The notes: generated from the sequence alone by a model not told the origin. Positions 25,999-34,847 are shown, counted from the stretch's first letter. The stretch: 64,000 bases of DNA from Geodermatophilus nigrescens (GCF_900129495.1 NZ_FQVX01000002.1:310001-374000); one strand, 5' to 3'. Numbers and translations are program-made.

Positions 25999-26015
25999 AC
26001 GGGGCGGCGCCCCGT
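25999..26015. terminator. Hairpin between convergent crotonase and propeller genes
   Basis: ACGGGGC (25999-26005) and GCCCCGT (26009-26015) form perfect 7-bp arms around a 3-nt loop, between the crotonase stop (25996) and the propeller-gene stop (26015-26017). Confidence 0.55.
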
Positions 26016-27202
26016 CAGCCCGCGGCGTCGAGCAGCCGGACGGTCCCGTCGCCGAAGTTGGTGACGAGCAGCCGTCGCCCGTCGGGGGTGACCGACACGC
26101 TCGTCGGGTCGGCGCCGGTCGGGATCCGCGCGGTGACGACGCCGGAGCGCACGTCCACGACCGCGACGGTGCCGTCGTCGACGTTGGCCGTGTAGAGGTG
26201 ACGGCCGTCCGGGGCCCAGGTCACGTCCTGCGGCCCGGCGCCCACCGCGGGCACGGTGCCGACCACGGCGTTCGTGGCGGGGTCGATGAGCACGACGTCG
26301 TCGCTGATGTAGTCGACCAGCGCGATGCGCGTCCCGTCCGGGGAGACCTCCAGGCTGTGCGGGCCGTCGCCCACCGGGATCGACGCCACCACCCGGTGGC
26401 TCCCGAGCTCCAGCACCGTCACCACGTCGGAGAAGTGGTTCGTGACGTAGACGGACCCCTGGTCCGGGGGGAAGGCGACCCAGTGCGGGGACGGCGGGAC
26501 CTCGATGCGGTCGACCAGCGCGCCCGTCGTCGTGTCGAGGACGTCGAGGTGGTCCTCGTCGAAGTACGGCACGTAGAGGAGCCGCCCGTCGGGGGTGGTG
26601 GCCGCGGCGTACGGGCCCCGTCCGACCGGCACGGCGCCGACCCTGGTGTCGCTGCGGGTGTCGATGGTGACGACGGCGTTGACGATGAAGCCCTCGTCGT
26701 AGGCGGACACGTAGGCCCGCGAGCCGTCCGGGGCGAAGGTGACCAGCTGCGGCGGCGCCTCGGGAACGGGGATCGCCGCGACGGCCGCGCCCAGGGCGGT
26801 GTCGAAACGGATGACCGCACCGGCGGCGGGATCGGCGACGTAGGCGAACCGGCCGTCGGGCGCGATCGCCGCATGGTGCGGCGCGCGACCGACGGGGACC
26901 GCGCGACCCGGGCCGGGGCTCGCGGCGCTCGACGCCGGTGCCGGGGCGCCGAGGGAGGACGCGCGGGCCGGGTCCGACGGGGCGGAGGAGTGCCCCTCGT
27001 GCCCCTCGTGCCCGTCGCCGCCCGCGCCGGCCGAGGTGGGGGCCGCCTCCGCCTGACCCGGGGAGGCCGGGCCGCTGGGCCAGAGGAACGCGGCGACGGC
27101 GACCCCGGTGAGGAGCGCGAGCGCGAGGCCGAACGCGACGCCCCGCAGGCGGGTGCGCCTGCGGCGGTGCCGTCCGTGGGCGACCGTGTGGTGGAGGTCC
27201 AT
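26015..27202 (-). CDS. Membrane-anchored or secreted YncE-like beta-propeller protein
   Basis: A 395-aa protein. A basic N-terminus (HGRHRRRRTRLRG) and a hydrophobic segment at about 22-44 form a signal anchor. A disordered linker with a His-rich spot (GHEGHEGH, near 69-76, possible metal ligand) follows. From about 100 on there are seven or so beta-propeller repeats of the YncE/lactonase type (IAPDGRFAYVADP, VTIDTRSDTRVGAVPVG, VSPDGTRIALVDY). Typical extracytoplasmic propeller; ligand unknown. Divergent from a damage-promoter gene at 27361. Confidence 0.82.
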   Translation of the reverse strand: MDLHHTVAHGRHRRRRTRLRGVAFGLALALLTGVAVAAFLWPSGPASPGQAEAAPTSAGAGGDGHEGHEGHSSAPSDPARASSLGAPAPASSAASPGPGRAVPVGRAPHHAAIAPDGRFAYVADPAAGAVIRFDTALGAAVAAIPVPEAPPQLVTFAPDGSRAYVSAYDEGFIVNAVVTIDTRSDTRVGAVPVGRGPYAAATTPDGRLLYVPYFDEDHLDVLDTTTGALVDRIEVPPSPHWVAFPPDQGSVYVTNHFSDVVTVLELGSHRVVASIPVGDGPHSLEVSPDGTRIALVDYISDDVVLIDPATNAVVGTVPAVGAGPQDVTWAPDGRHLYTANVDDGTVAVVDVRSGVVTARIPTGADPTSVSVTPDGRRLLVTNFGDGTVRLLDAAG

Positions 27203-27329
27203 TCCGACTCGTTCCCGTCCGCTTCCCGGGAGAGCATGGTGGGCGCGCCCGGGGTCCGCGGCAAGGGGTCGGCTCCCGGCAGGTGCGACGCGCGCGACTC
27301 CGGTGCCGGCGGAGCGCGGCTGCCGCGAC

Positions 27330-27352
27330 CTGTCGGCGGGACGCTCTACCCT
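27330..27352 (+). promoter_or_regulatory. RecA-NDp (PafBC-type) DNA-damage promoter
   Basis: CTGTCGGCG (27330-27338), 8-nt spacer, TACCCT (27347-27352): 7 of 9 upstream positions plus exact spacing and -10 of TTGTCRGTG-N8-TANNNT. The -10 ends 8 nt before GTG 27361, the same leaderless layout as at 2736. Confidence 0.7.
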
Positions 27353-27360
27353 CCCTGGGC

Positions 27361-27906
27361 GTGAGCGACGGGCCGGACGCCGAGGACCCGCCCGGCGATC
27401 CCGCGCAGCTGACGGCGTACGAGCTGTGGGAGCACACGCGGCGGGCGGGTCAGCGGGTGACCGCGGCCGGCGAGCGTCTCGTGGCCGCCCGCTCGGCGCG
27501 GGACCGCGTGGCGCTGGCGCCGGGTTTCCTGCGGCCGGTGCGGCAGCTGCTCACCCTGCGCCTGGTCGCCGTCGCCCGGGCCCGGCGCCGGGCGTTCCCG
27601 CTCCAGGTGCCGCCGGCCGGCGCCTCGGGCATCGCCTCGCTGTGGGCGGAGGTGTTCTGGGCCTCGCGGGCCCGCTCGCCCGACGACGACTCCGGCGTCC
27701 TCCAGGCGGCCGACGTGTCGATCCGGGGGCTGCTCGCCCTCGAGCCGGCGGACCTCGCCGACCTCGACGCGGTGCGCGTCTGGTGGGAGCGGCTGGAGGA
27801 GGTCGAGGCGACCCTCGACGGGCTCGACGTGGAGGCCCAGGCGGCGGAGGAGCTCCACCGCTCCGTGGCCGAGGAGGACCGGCAGGAGCGCCGCGGGGCG
27901 TCCTGA
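27361..27906 (+). CDS. Unknown 181-aa protein, predicted DNA-damage-inducible
   Basis: A soluble, Arg/Ala/Glu-rich, mostly helical protein (AYELWEHTRRAGQRVTAAGERLVAA; later VWWERLEEVEATLDGLDVEA). Its middle segment, PGFLRPVRQLLTLRLVAVAR, is weakly hydrophobic and amphipathic rather than a membrane span. I recognise no family. GTG 27361 sits 8 nt after a damage-type -10, so it is probably leaderless. It lies head to tail against the Sak4/nuclease operon (convergent, 10-bp gap from the 87-aa gene). The shared promoter motif suggests a role in DNA repair or its control, which is inference. Confidence 0.72.
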   Translation: MSDGPDAEDPPGDPAQLTAYELWEHTRRAGQRVTAAGERLVAARSARDRVALAPGFLRPVRQLLTLRLVAVARARRRAFPLQVPPAGASGIASLWAEVFWASRARSPDDDSGVLQAADVSIRGLLALEPADLADLDAVRVWWERLEEVEATLDGLDVEAQAAEELHRSVAEEDRQERRGAS

Positions 27907-27916
27907 CGCCGCCCGG

Positions 27917-28180
27917 TCACCCGCCTGGGCGGGTGGCCGCGGCTCCCGGGTCGGCCGGGACCCAGCCGGTCCGGCCGTGCAGCGGCGGGGTCTTGGTGCC
28001 GTCGGTGAACCAGACGACGACCCCGCCGGAGGTCCGGCAGCGCGCCCGCACGACGCGCACCCGGCCCTCGCGCCCGCTCCGGGACGGCCGGACCAGGGGC
28101 AGGCCGAAGTCGGTGCCGACGACGTCGCCGGTGAGGACCGCCTCGCCGGCGGCCAGGGCGTTCGTCGGGACGGTGGTCAC
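27917..28180 (-). CDS. Unknown 87-aa protein, last gene of the recombination operon
   Basis: GTG 28180 (TTVPTNALAAGEAVLTGDVVG) to the stop at 27917; a small beta-rich protein with alternating hydrophobic residues (RVRVVRARCRTSGGVVVWFT). Its start overlaps the stop of the Fe-S nuclease by 4 bases, so it is co-translated. No family recognised. Position suggests an accessory role for the nuclease/ATPase, for example a DNA-binding or inhibitory subunit; this is a guess from context only. Confidence 0.65.
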   Translation of the reverse strand: MTTVPTNALAAGEAVLTGDVVGTDFGLPLVRPSRSGREGRVRVVRARCRTSGGVVVWFTDGTKTPPLHGRTGWVPADPGAAATRPGG

Positions 28181-29241
28181 GGTCGCGCCTCCTGCTCCGG
28201 CCGGGTGGGGTCGCGGGTGACCCGGATGGTGCGCGGGCTGCGGACCCGGCGGGTGGGCACGACCTCGCCGAGCTCGGTCAGCCGCTCGACGGCGGCGTCC
28301 TTGTCGACCTGCTCGCGCAGGACGCCCCCGGACCACTCGCAGTGCAGGTCGTCGGCCGGCCCGGACCGGCCCCGCAGCCGCTCGCGCGCGTACTCCTTGT
28401 GCCGCCGGGCCTCGTTCTCCGCCGCCCGCCAGGCGTCGTAGTCGTGCACGGCCCCGACGTAGTCGCGGTCGGTGACCGTGAGCCGGGACTGGCGGGAGAC
28501 GTCGCCCTCGGTCTCCGGGTCGACCGGCGGGCCCCAGCAGGCGTCGAGGAACGGGCACCAGTCGCACATGGTGTCCACGCCGGGGCCGAACCCGTCGCGC
28601 GGGACGGCGTCGACGCCCTCGTCCTCGACGGTGGCGTAGACGTCGCTGAGCCACACGATGGCCTCGGCGGTGAGCGTCGGGTCGTGCTCGGCCTCGAAGA
28701 CGACGTCCTCGCCCGAGTCGCGGGACAGGTACCGCACGCGCAGCCCGTCGACGTCCTGCGCGGTGCCGGCCTCGAGCCGCCGGTCGGCGGTCTGGCCGGT
28801 GCGCAGCAGCCAGGCGTAGACGGCGACCTGGAACCAGTGCTTGGTGGGCACGCCCCGGGTGAGCACCCGCTCGAAGCCGAAGCGGGAGGTGGTCTTGAGG
28901 TCCTCGACCACCGGGGCGTGCCACCAGTCGCAGCGGCCCTTGACCTGCTCGCCGCGCAGCGCCACCTCCGTCAGCCCGCCGTACTGGCGGCGCAGCGCCC
29001 GGAGCACCCCGCGGTGCAGCTCGGTGCCGAGGAACGCCTGCAGGCCGGTGCGGGTGTTGGTGGGCCGTCGCCGGGCGACCCGGTAAGCCGCCCGGCGCCG
29101 GCACTCGCCGAGCTCGGAGGCGCCGATCATCCGCTGGCGGGACCGGGCCCGGCGGCGGTCGAGGTCGCGGACCGCCGCCGCCAGGCTCGGGGCCGCCCGC
29201 CGCTCGGCCGTGGTCGGGCGGGCGGGCAGCACCGCCGTCAT
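28177..29241 (-). CDS. PD-(D/E)XK nuclease with Cas4/AddB-like Fe-S site
   Basis: A 354-aa RecB-family exonuclease. His76 (LGTELHRG), Asp105 (KGRCDWWH), Glu113/Asp114 with Lys116 (VVEDLKTTS) and the QxxxY motif at 138-142 (FQVAVYAW) form the nuclease core. Cys47 (ASELGECRRR) together with Cys226, Cys229 and Cys235 (MCDWCPFLDACW) gives the C...C-x2-C-x5-C pattern of the 4Fe-4S staple in Cas4 and AddB. ATG 29241 overlaps the stop of the RecA-like ATPase. No cas1/cas2 or repeats nearby, so not a CRISPR Cas4; a phage-type exonuclease partner for strand annealing is most likely. Confidence 0.85.
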   Translation of the reverse strand: MTAVLPARPTTAERRAAPSLAAAVRDLDRRRARSRQRMIGASELGECRRRAAYRVARRRPTNTRTGLQAFLGTELHRGVLRALRRQYGGLTEVALRGEQVKGRCDWWHAPVVEDLKTTSRFGFERVLTRGVPTKHWFQVAVYAWLLRTGQTADRRLEAGTAQDVDGLRVRYLSRDSGEDVVFEAEHDPTLTAEAIVWLSDVYATVEDEGVDAVPRDGFGPGVDTMCDWCPFLDACWGPPVDPETEGDVSRQSRLTVTDRDYVGAVHDYDAWRAAENEARRHKEYARERLRGRSGPADDLHCEWSGGVLREQVDKDAAVERLTELGEVVPTRRVRSPRTIRVTRDPTRPEQEARP

Positions 29242-30707
29242 GCGGGGATCTCCTGCTGCCCGACCGACTGGCCGCTGCGCTGGGTGGCGATGACGTCGCG
29301 GACCAGCGCGGTCAGCCGCTTGGTGGCCACGTGCTCGACCGGCCGGCCGAACCGCTCGGCGATCTGCCCGTCGGTGACGCCGAGGCTCTCCAGGCTGGCG
29401 AGCACGCCGCGGCGGGCGGCGGTGAGCCGGCGCTCGCCCGGCTCGTCCGGGGTCGGCGAGGGCTCCAGCAGCGGGTTGACCGGCGCGGGGGCCTCCTCGG
29501 TGCGCGGCGCCATCGCCGCGGCGGCGGCCCGGGCGGCCTCGACCACCGCGGCCGGCGTGGTCGGGGCCGGCGTCGTGTGCGCCTGCGCGGCGACCCGGCG
29601 GCGGCCGGCGGGGTGCTTGGCCATCGACGCCTCGAGGAACTGCTCGTGGCGCGCCTGGATCAGCTCGGCGACGGTGTAGGAGCCGCCGTCGGTCGGGACC
29701 TCGACGCCGAGCAGCGCGGCCCGGTTGGCCTCGCCCCACACGTCGCGCAGGGCGTCGTCGTCGGCGGCGTCCTCGATGCGGGACACCAGCGCGGCGACGT
29801 CCGGCTCGGTGCCGGTGCCGGTGCGGCGCTCGGCCCGCGCGGTGCGCGCCTCGTCCTCCCGCTCGTGCTCGAGCAGCCCGCCGCCGTGGAAGGCGACGAG
29901 GTCGCGCACGTGCGCGGTGCCCGGGTCGCACCGGAGCGCGTCGAAGACCAGCCACTCGAGCAGCCGCCCGTCGGCCTTCTTGTCGGTCACCTCGCGGGCC
30001 GGGTCGTCGTTGGGCTTGATGCCCACGTGCACGCTGCGCGCGCCGACGATCAGCGGACGGCGCCCCCGGCGCAGCCGCACCCACACGCTGGCGGCGTAGG
30101 GGAACTCCCGGTGCATCTGCACCGACCAGGTCTTCTGGCCCTCGATGGGACGGCCGTTGGCGTCGACCTCGGTGACCTCCTTGCCGCGGGCGGTCACCAC
30201 GACGATGCCCGGGAAGGTCAGCAGCTCGGTCTGCAGCTTGCGCCAGCGGGAGCCGGCGTCGTTCCACAGGTTCTGGCTGATGGTGATCTCGGCGTTGGGG
30301 TCGCGCTTGAGCAGCTCGCGGTTGCGGGACGACCTCGCGGCGCGCGCGCTCGCCCAGTCCTTGAGCCCGTCCCAGATGGCCGAGCCGGTGTCGATGCCGA
30401 GGACGACCGGCTTCTCGCCGGCGTCGGCCGCGCGCCGTGCCTCGGCCTTGACCGCCTGGACGGCGGCCAGCACCTGGGCGTACGAGCCGTCGTGCTCGAC
30501 GAGCTCGTAGCGGGCGCCGGGGATGGCGCCGTACTCGTCGCCGGCGCCCTCGTTGAGGTCGATCCAGTAGAGCGGACCGATCCGGTCGCTGGTGCTCAGC
30601 TGGGCCAGTGCCCAGCTCTTGCCCGCCTTCTCCTCGCCCTCGAGGAGGACGCACGGCCACGGGACGCGGCCGGTGGGCTTGCGGGTGGGGAGGCCGGAGA
30701 TGGCCAT
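29238..30707 (-). CDS. Phage-type RecA-like (Sak4/AAA_24-like) ATPase
   Basis: A 489-aa protein. Walker A GEEKAGKS is at 24-31 with Walker B VVLGID at 101-106; the segment [13 protein letters not shown] follows the strand after the P-loop. This is the minimal RecA core of Sak4/AAA_24 recombinases found in phages. Residues from about 330 on form an Ala/Pro-rich linker with helical pieces ([40 protein letters not shown]), longer than simple Sak4. ATG 30707 has ribosome site AAGGAG. A damage-type promoter lies 40 nt upstream. Coupled to the Fe-S nuclease. Probable role: ssDNA annealing or strand exchange. Confidence 0.8.
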   Translation of the reverse strand: MAISGLPTRKPTGRVPWPCVLLEGEEKAGKSWALAQLSTSDRIGPLYWIDLNEGAGDEYGAIPGARYELVEHDGSYAQVLAAVQAVKAEARRAADAGEKPVVLGIDTGSAIWDGLKDWASARAARSSRNRELLKRDPNAEITISQNLWNDAGSRWRKLQTELLTFPGIVVVTARGKEVTEVDANGRPIEGQKTWSVQMHREFPYAASVWVRLRRGRRPLIVGARSVHVGIKPNDDPAREVTDKKADGRLLEWLVFDALRCDPGTAHVRDLVAFHGGGLLEHEREDEARTARAERRTGTGTEPDVAALVSRIEDAADDDALRDVWGEANRAALLGVEVPTDGGSYTVAELIQARHEQFLEASMAKHPAGRRRVAAQAHTTPAPTTPAAVVEAARAAAAAMAPRTEEAPAPVNPLLEPSPTPDEPGERRLTAARRGVLASLESLGVTDGQIAERFGRPVEHVATKRLTALVRDVIATQRSGQSVGQQEIPA

Positions 30708-30746
30708 GGTGTGCTCCTTGCCGACACGGGGAAGATGTCGACCCGG

Positions 30747-30769
30747 ACGCTACGAGCGGGGTCTGACAC
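30747..30769 (-). promoter_or_regulatory. RecA-NDp-like promoter of the Sak4/nuclease operon
   Basis: On the minus strand GTGTCAGAC (30769-30761), 8-nt spacer, TAGCGT (30752-30747): 6 of 9 upstream positions with exact spacing and a full TANNNT. It precedes ATG 30707 by 39 nt, room for the AAGGAG ribosome site. Confidence 0.65.
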
Positions 30770-30819
30770 ATCCGGTGCCGTTCCGCAAGCCTTTCACCCG
30801 CTCGGTGGGAACGCGCAGG

Positions 30820-33087
30820 TCAGGCGGCCGGCTCGGCGTGTCGGTGTTCGCCGTCGGCGTAACCGTCCCGCTGCGGCGGCCGGCCGCGGAGCCGGGCGGC
30901 GAGGCCGGTGTGCCGCAGTCCGGACCCCGTGGTGCGCACGGCCTGGGCCAGCGCCCGCGGCGAGCCGACGAGGACGACGAGCCGCTTCGCCCGGGTGACC
31001 GCGGTGTAGAGCAGGTTGCGCTGCAGCATCGACCAGGCGCCGGTGGTCAGCGGGACGACGACGCACGGGTACTCGCTGCCCTGCGCGCGGTGCACGGTGA
31101 CGGCGTAGGCGTGCACGAGCTCGTCGAGCTCCGCGAAGCCGTAGGGGATCGTCTCGTCCTCGTCGGTGACCACGGTGAGCACCTGCGCGGCCGGGTCGAC
31201 GGCGGTGACGACGCCCTGGGTGCCGTTGAAGACGCCGGTGCGGCCCTTGTCGTAGTCGTTGCGGACCTGGCTGACCTTGTCGCCGACGCGGAACACCCGC
31301 CCGCCGTGGCGCTTCTCGGCGCCGTCGGGACGCGCCGGCGTGAGCGCCTCCTGCAGCAGCTGGTTGAGCGCGGCGGCGCCGGCGGGCCCGCCGTGCACGG
31401 GGGTGAGCACCTGCACGTCGCGGCGGGGGTCGAGGCCGAACCGGGCCGGGATGCGGCGGGCGACGACGTCGACGGTGAGCCGCGCGGTCTCCTCGGCGTC
31501 CTCGGTGGCGAACAGGAAGAAGTCGTCGTGGCCCTGCACCTGCGGCGGGGTGCCGGCGTTGATCCGGTGCGCGTTGGCGACCACACCCGACCGGCTGGCC
31601 TGGCGGAAGACCTGTGTCAGGCGCACCGACGGCACCGGCGAGCTCTCGGCGAGCAGGTCGCGCAGCACCTCGCCGGGGCCGACCGAGGGCAGCTGGTCGG
31701 CGTCGCCGACCAGCAGCAGGTGCGCCCCCGGCGGCACGGCCCGCACCAGCTTGTTGGCCAGCAGCAGGTCCAGCATCGAGGCCTCGTCGACGACGACCAG
31801 GTCGGCGTCCAGCGGCCGGTCGCGGTCGAAGCCGGCGTCGCCACCGGGCCGCAGCTGCAGGAGCCGGTGCACGGTGACCGCCTGGGTGCCGGTCAGCTCG
31901 GTGAGCCGCCGGGCCGCCCGGCCGGTGGGCGCCGTCAGGACGACGCGGGCGCCCTCGGCCGCCGCCAGCGCGACGATCGAGCGGACCGTGCTGCTCTTGC
32001 CGCACCCCGGGCCGCCGGTGAGGACGGCGACCTTCTCGGTCAGCGCCAGGCGCACGGCCTCGCGCTGGCCGGGCGCCAGCGCCATGCCGGTGTGCCGCTG
32101 CAGCCAGGAGGTCGCGTCGTCCCAGTCGGCGTCCGCGAAGGCCGGCAGCCGGTCGGCGTCGGCGGCCATGAGCCTCCGCACGCCCGCGGCCAGCGACACC
32201 TCCGCGCGGTGCAGGGGGACGAGGTGGTAGCCCACCGTGGGCGGCCCGCCGTCGGCGGCCGGGTACTCCTCGCGGACGACGGCGGCGTCGGCGACCAGCA
32301 GGGTGAGGCAGATGGTGACCAGCCGGGCCGGGACCTCCAGCAGCTCGACGGCGCGGGCCACCAGGTCGGCCTCGGGCAGGAAGCAGTGGCCCTGCCCGGT
32401 CGCCTCGGACAGCACGTGCCGCAGGCCGGCCTCGACCCGCTCGGTGCTGTCGTGCGGGATGCCGACGGCGGCGGCGACGGTGTCGGCCGTCCGGAAGCCG
32501 ATGCCCCACACCTCCGCGGCCAGGCGGTAGGGCTGGGTCCGGACGACGCGGACGGAGGCGTCGCCGTACTCGCGGTGGACGCGGACGGCCAGCGAGGTCG
32601 ACACGCCCAGCTCCTGCAGGAGGAGCACCACCTCCTTGACGGCGCGCTGCTCCGCCCAGGCGGCGGTGATCCGGCCGGCCCGCTGCGGACCCAGGCCCGG
32701 GACCTCGGTCAGCCGCCCCGGCTCCTCCTCGATCACCCGCAGCGCGTCGGCGCCGAGGTGGTCGACGATCCGCTCGGCCAGGCGCGGGCCGATGCCCGGG
32801 ACCAGGCCCGAGCCGAGGTAGCGGCGGATCCCCTGCACCGTCGCCGGCAGCACGGTCGTGTGGTCCTCGACGTGGAACTGCCGGCCGTGCTGCGGGTGGG
32901 CGCCCCAGCGCCCGCGCAGGCGCAGCGTCTCCCCCGGCTGCGCGCCGAGCAGCGGGCCGACGACGGTGACCAGGTCGCCGCCGCGGCCGGTGTCCACGCG
33001 GGCCACCGTGTAGCCGGTCTGCGGGTTGGCGTAGGTGATCCGCTCCAGGGTGGCCTCCAGGACCTGGCCCGCCCGCGTCTCCCCCAC
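30820..33087 (-). CDS. recD2: RecD2-type SF1B DNA helicase
   Basis: A 755-aa full-length RecD2. An OB-like N-terminus (1-80, [17 protein letters not shown]) precedes helix-hairpin-helix repeats (85-210). Walker A GGPGCGKS is at 358-365, Walker [10 protein letters not shown] at 432-440, and the C-terminal SH3-like/2A domain has [18 protein letters not shown] 33087. It is divergent from ssb and lies upstream of the Sak4-like ATPase on the same strand with a 112-bp gap holding its own promoter. RecD2 unwinds 5'-3' in repair; here it probably serves the recombination module. Confidence 0.92.
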   Translation of the reverse strand: MGETRAGQVLEATLERITYANPQTGYTVARVDTGRGGDLVTVVGPLLGAQPGETLRLRGRWGAHPQHGRQFHVEDHTTVLPATVQGIRRYLGSGLVPGIGPRLAERIVDHLGADALRVIEEEPGRLTEVPGLGPQRAGRITAAWAEQRAVKEVVLLLQELGVSTSLAVRVHREYGDASVRVVRTQPYRLAAEVWGIGFRTADTVAAAVGIPHDSTERVEAGLRHVLSEATGQGHCFLPEADLVARAVELLEVPARLVTICLTLLVADAAVVREEYPAADGGPPTVGYHLVPLHRAEVSLAAGVRRLMAADADRLPAFADADWDDATSWLQRHTGMALAPGQREAVRLALTEKVAVLTGGPGCGKSSTVRSIVALAAAEGARVVLTAPTGRAARRLTELTGTQAVTVHRLLQLRPGGDAGFDRDRPLDADLVVVDEASMLDLLLANKLVRAVPPGAHLLLVGDADQLPSVGPGEVLRDLLAESSPVPSVRLTQVFRQASRSGVVANAHRINAGTPPQVQGHDDFFLFATEDAEETARLTVDVVARRIPARFGLDPRRDVQVLTPVHGGPAGAAALNQLLQEALTPARPDGAEKRHGGRVFRVGDKVSQVRNDYDKGRTGVFNGTQGVVTAVDPAAQVLTVVTDEDETIPYGFAELDELVHAYAVTVHRAQGSEYPCVVVPLTTGAWSMLQRNLLYTAVTRAKRLVVLVGSPRALAQAVRTTGSGLRHTGLAARLRGRPPQRDGYADGEHRHAEPAA

Positions 33088-33130
33088 CTGCCGTCCCCCC
33101 GCTCGCGCGTCGTCCGTCCTCCGACGACCG

Positions 33131-33153
33131 AGCGTCCCAGCGGGCGGGGACAG
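33131..33153 (-). promoter_or_regulatory. Weak RecA-NDp-like promoter of recD2
   Basis: Minus strand CTGTCCCCG (33153-33145), 8-nt spacer, GACGCT (33136-33131). Only TGTC and the last G of the upstream box and two of three -10 positions fit, but the spacing is exact and it is divergent from the stronger ssb site. Tentative. Confidence 0.35.
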
Positions 33154-33182
33154 TCCGCGTTGCCGGCCGCCGCGAGCCGGAA

Positions 33183-33205
33183 CTGTCGGCGGGTCTCCCT
33201 AGCCT
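33183..33205 (+). promoter_or_regulatory. RecA-NDp (PafBC-type) promoter of ssb
   Basis: CTGTCGGCG (33183-33191), 8-nt spacer, TAGCCT (33200-33205): 7 of 9 upstream positions plus exact spacing and -10. The upstream box is identical to that at 27330. ATG 33253 follows 47 nt later with a GGAGGA ribosome site. Confidence 0.7.
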
Positions 33206-33252
33206 CCGGGTGCTCACCTGAGCGATGCACCGACAACACGGAGGACCGGATC

Positions 33253-33774
33253 ATGGCCGGCGACACTGTCATCACCGTCATCGGCAACCTGACCAGCGAG
33301 CCCGAGCTGCGCTGGACGCCCTCGGGCGCTGCGGTTGCCACCTTCACCATCGCGTCCACGCCGCGCACGCTGGACCGCCAGACCCAGGAGTGGAAGGACG
33401 GCGAGTCGCTGTTCCTGCGCTGCAGCGTGTGGCGGGAGGCGGCGGAGAACGTCGCGGAGTCGCTGACGCGGGGGTCGCGCGTGGTGGCGCAGGGCCGCCT
33501 CAAGCAGCGCTCCTTCGAGACGAAGGAGGGCGAGAAGCGCACCGTCGTCGAGCTGGACGTCGACGAGATCGGCGCCTCGCTCCGCTACGCGACCGCGACG
33601 GTCGCGAAGGTCTCCCGCTCCGGCGGCTTCGGCTCCGCGAACGGCGCCGCGAATGGCTCCGCGAACGGCTCCGGGAGCCGGAGCGGCGCCGGCGGCGCGG
33701 GGCAGGACGCCCCGGCCGACCCGTGGGCGACGGCCGCCGTCGGTGGCGGCCGCGACGAGGAGCCGCCCTTCTGA
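33253..33774 (+). CDS. ssb: Single-stranded DNA-binding protein
   Basis: A 173-aa SSB. The OB fold spans about 1-115 ([51 protein letters not shown]). A Gly/Ser/Asn-rich linker from tandem 'GSANG' units (gcgaacggctcc repeats) follows, and the tail ends in acidic DEEPPF, the conserved partner-binding tip. Probably a second SSB rather than the replication copy, because no rpsF/rpsR/rplI genes flank it. Divergent from recD2 and under a damage-type promoter. Confidence 0.92.
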   Translation: MAGDTVITVIGNLTSEPELRWTPSGAAVATFTIASTPRTLDRQTQEWKDGESLFLRCSVWREAAENVAESLTRGSRVVAQGRLKQRSFETKEGEKRTVVELDVDEIGASLRYATATVAKVSRSGGFGSANGAANGSANGSGSRSGAGGAGQDAPADPWATAAVGGGRDEEPPF

Positions 33775-33794
33775 CGGCGGCACTGACGGCGATC

Positions 33795-33833
33795 CGGTCC
33801 GGGGCCACGGCGTCGCGCGGTGGCCCCGGACCG
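33795..33833 (+). terminator. Strong terminator hairpin after ssb
   Basis: Perfect 14-bp arms: CGGTCCGGGGCCAC (33795-33808) and GTGGCCCCGGACCG (33820-33833) around an 11-nt loop, 20 bp after the ssb stop. Confidence 0.75.
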
Positions 33834-33904
33834 CTCCGGGGCGGCGGGCTGACGGTGTCCAAGGTCCCTGCACCATCGGCGACGGTCGCAATACGCTCAG
33901 CAAG

Positions 33905-34804
33905 GTGTCGCGCACCACGACATGCCACGCCGCCTGGCTCGCTCTCGTCGGCGAGCTCCTGCAGGGCCAGACCCTGGCGCGGGAGTTCCCCCACGCGCAG
34001 GTGGCGGACCTGCTGCGCGAGTCCTTCGACGCGGCCTGCTGCTCGCTCAACGCGGTCGACTCCCGCTGGGTCGACCACGTCGTGGGCGGCTGGCCGGACG
34101 ACTACCTGCCGGAGGTGCCGGCGCTCGACGTCCTCCCCGACGCCACGACCCACCCGCTGATCCGCTGGTACGCGGTGACGCGCCGCTCCGCGCCACAGGT
34201 GCTCGGCCGCGTCCCCCGCGAGGTGGCGCCGGCCGGGATGACGGCCGAGTGGGCCGGGTTCGCCCGTTCCTTCGGGATCACGCACCAGCTCTCGCTGCCG
34301 CTGCGGGTGGGCGAAGGGATCGAGGCCTACGTGGTCAGCCGCCCCGAGGACGACTTCGGCGACGCCGACGTCGAGCTGGCCGGCCTGGTCCTCCCCGCGC
34401 TCGCCTGCCTGCTGGCCCAGCACCGGGTGCTGCACGGCGTGCCGGACGAGCAGTCCGGGCGCGCCCGGGACCTCGGCCTGACCGAGCGGGAACTCGCCGT
34501 CCTCCGGCTCCTGGGTGCGGGCCTCACCGCGCAGGCGATCGGCCACCGCTTGCGCACCTCGCCGCGCACGGTGCACAAACACCTGGAGCACCTGTACCGG
34601 AAGCTCGGCGTCCGGGACCGGCTCATGGCGGTCCAGCGCGCCCGTGACGCGGGACTGCTCGCTCCGCCCACCGGGCTCGTACCGCGGGCCGGGGAGCGCC
34701 GCCCGCGCCCGCGCATCCCCTCCCCGCGCCCGGCGGACCACACCCACGGGACCCCGGCGCCCGGGGAGAAGTGCGTACAGACGCCCGTGCCCGGTCGTCC
34801 CTAA
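33905..34804 (+). CDS. LuxR-type transcriptional regulator with N-terminal GAF-like sensor
   Basis: A 299-aa protein. The N-terminal about 180 residues look like a sensory GAF/PAS-type domain (Cys pair in FDAACCSLNAVD; THQLSLPLRVGEGIEAYVVSR). The C-terminal GerE/LuxR helix-turn-helix covers about 192-250 (LTERELAVLRLLGAGLTAQA, TSPRTVHKHLEHLYRKLGV). A Pro/Arg-rich tail follows. -10 box TACGCT (33892-33897) ends 7 nt before GTG 33905, so likely leaderless. Ligand and targets unknown; the next gene at 34848 is a candidate. Confidence 0.85.
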   Translation: MSRTTTCHAAWLALVGELLQGQTLAREFPHAQVADLLRESFDAACCSLNAVDSRWVDHVVGGWPDDYLPEVPALDVLPDATTHPLIRWYAVTRRSAPQVLGRVPREVAPAGMTAEWAGFARSFGITHQLSLPLRVGEGIEAYVVSRPEDDFGDADVELAGLVLPALACLLAQHRVLHGVPDEQSGRARDLGLTERELAVLRLLGAGLTAQAIGHRLRTSPRTVHKHLEHLYRKLGVRDRLMAVQRARDAGLLAPPTGLVPRAGERRPRPRIPSPRPADHTHGTPAPGEKCVQTPVPGRP

Positions 34805-34847
34805 CGTCCCGACCGTCGACGCCGGAGGCGCTCCCGGGGAGGACGTC

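Noticed and set aside
28177..33087. CRISPR-Cas locus suggested by the Cas4-like nuclease
   Set aside because: No repeat-spacer array and no cas1/cas2 or effector genes anywhere in the window.
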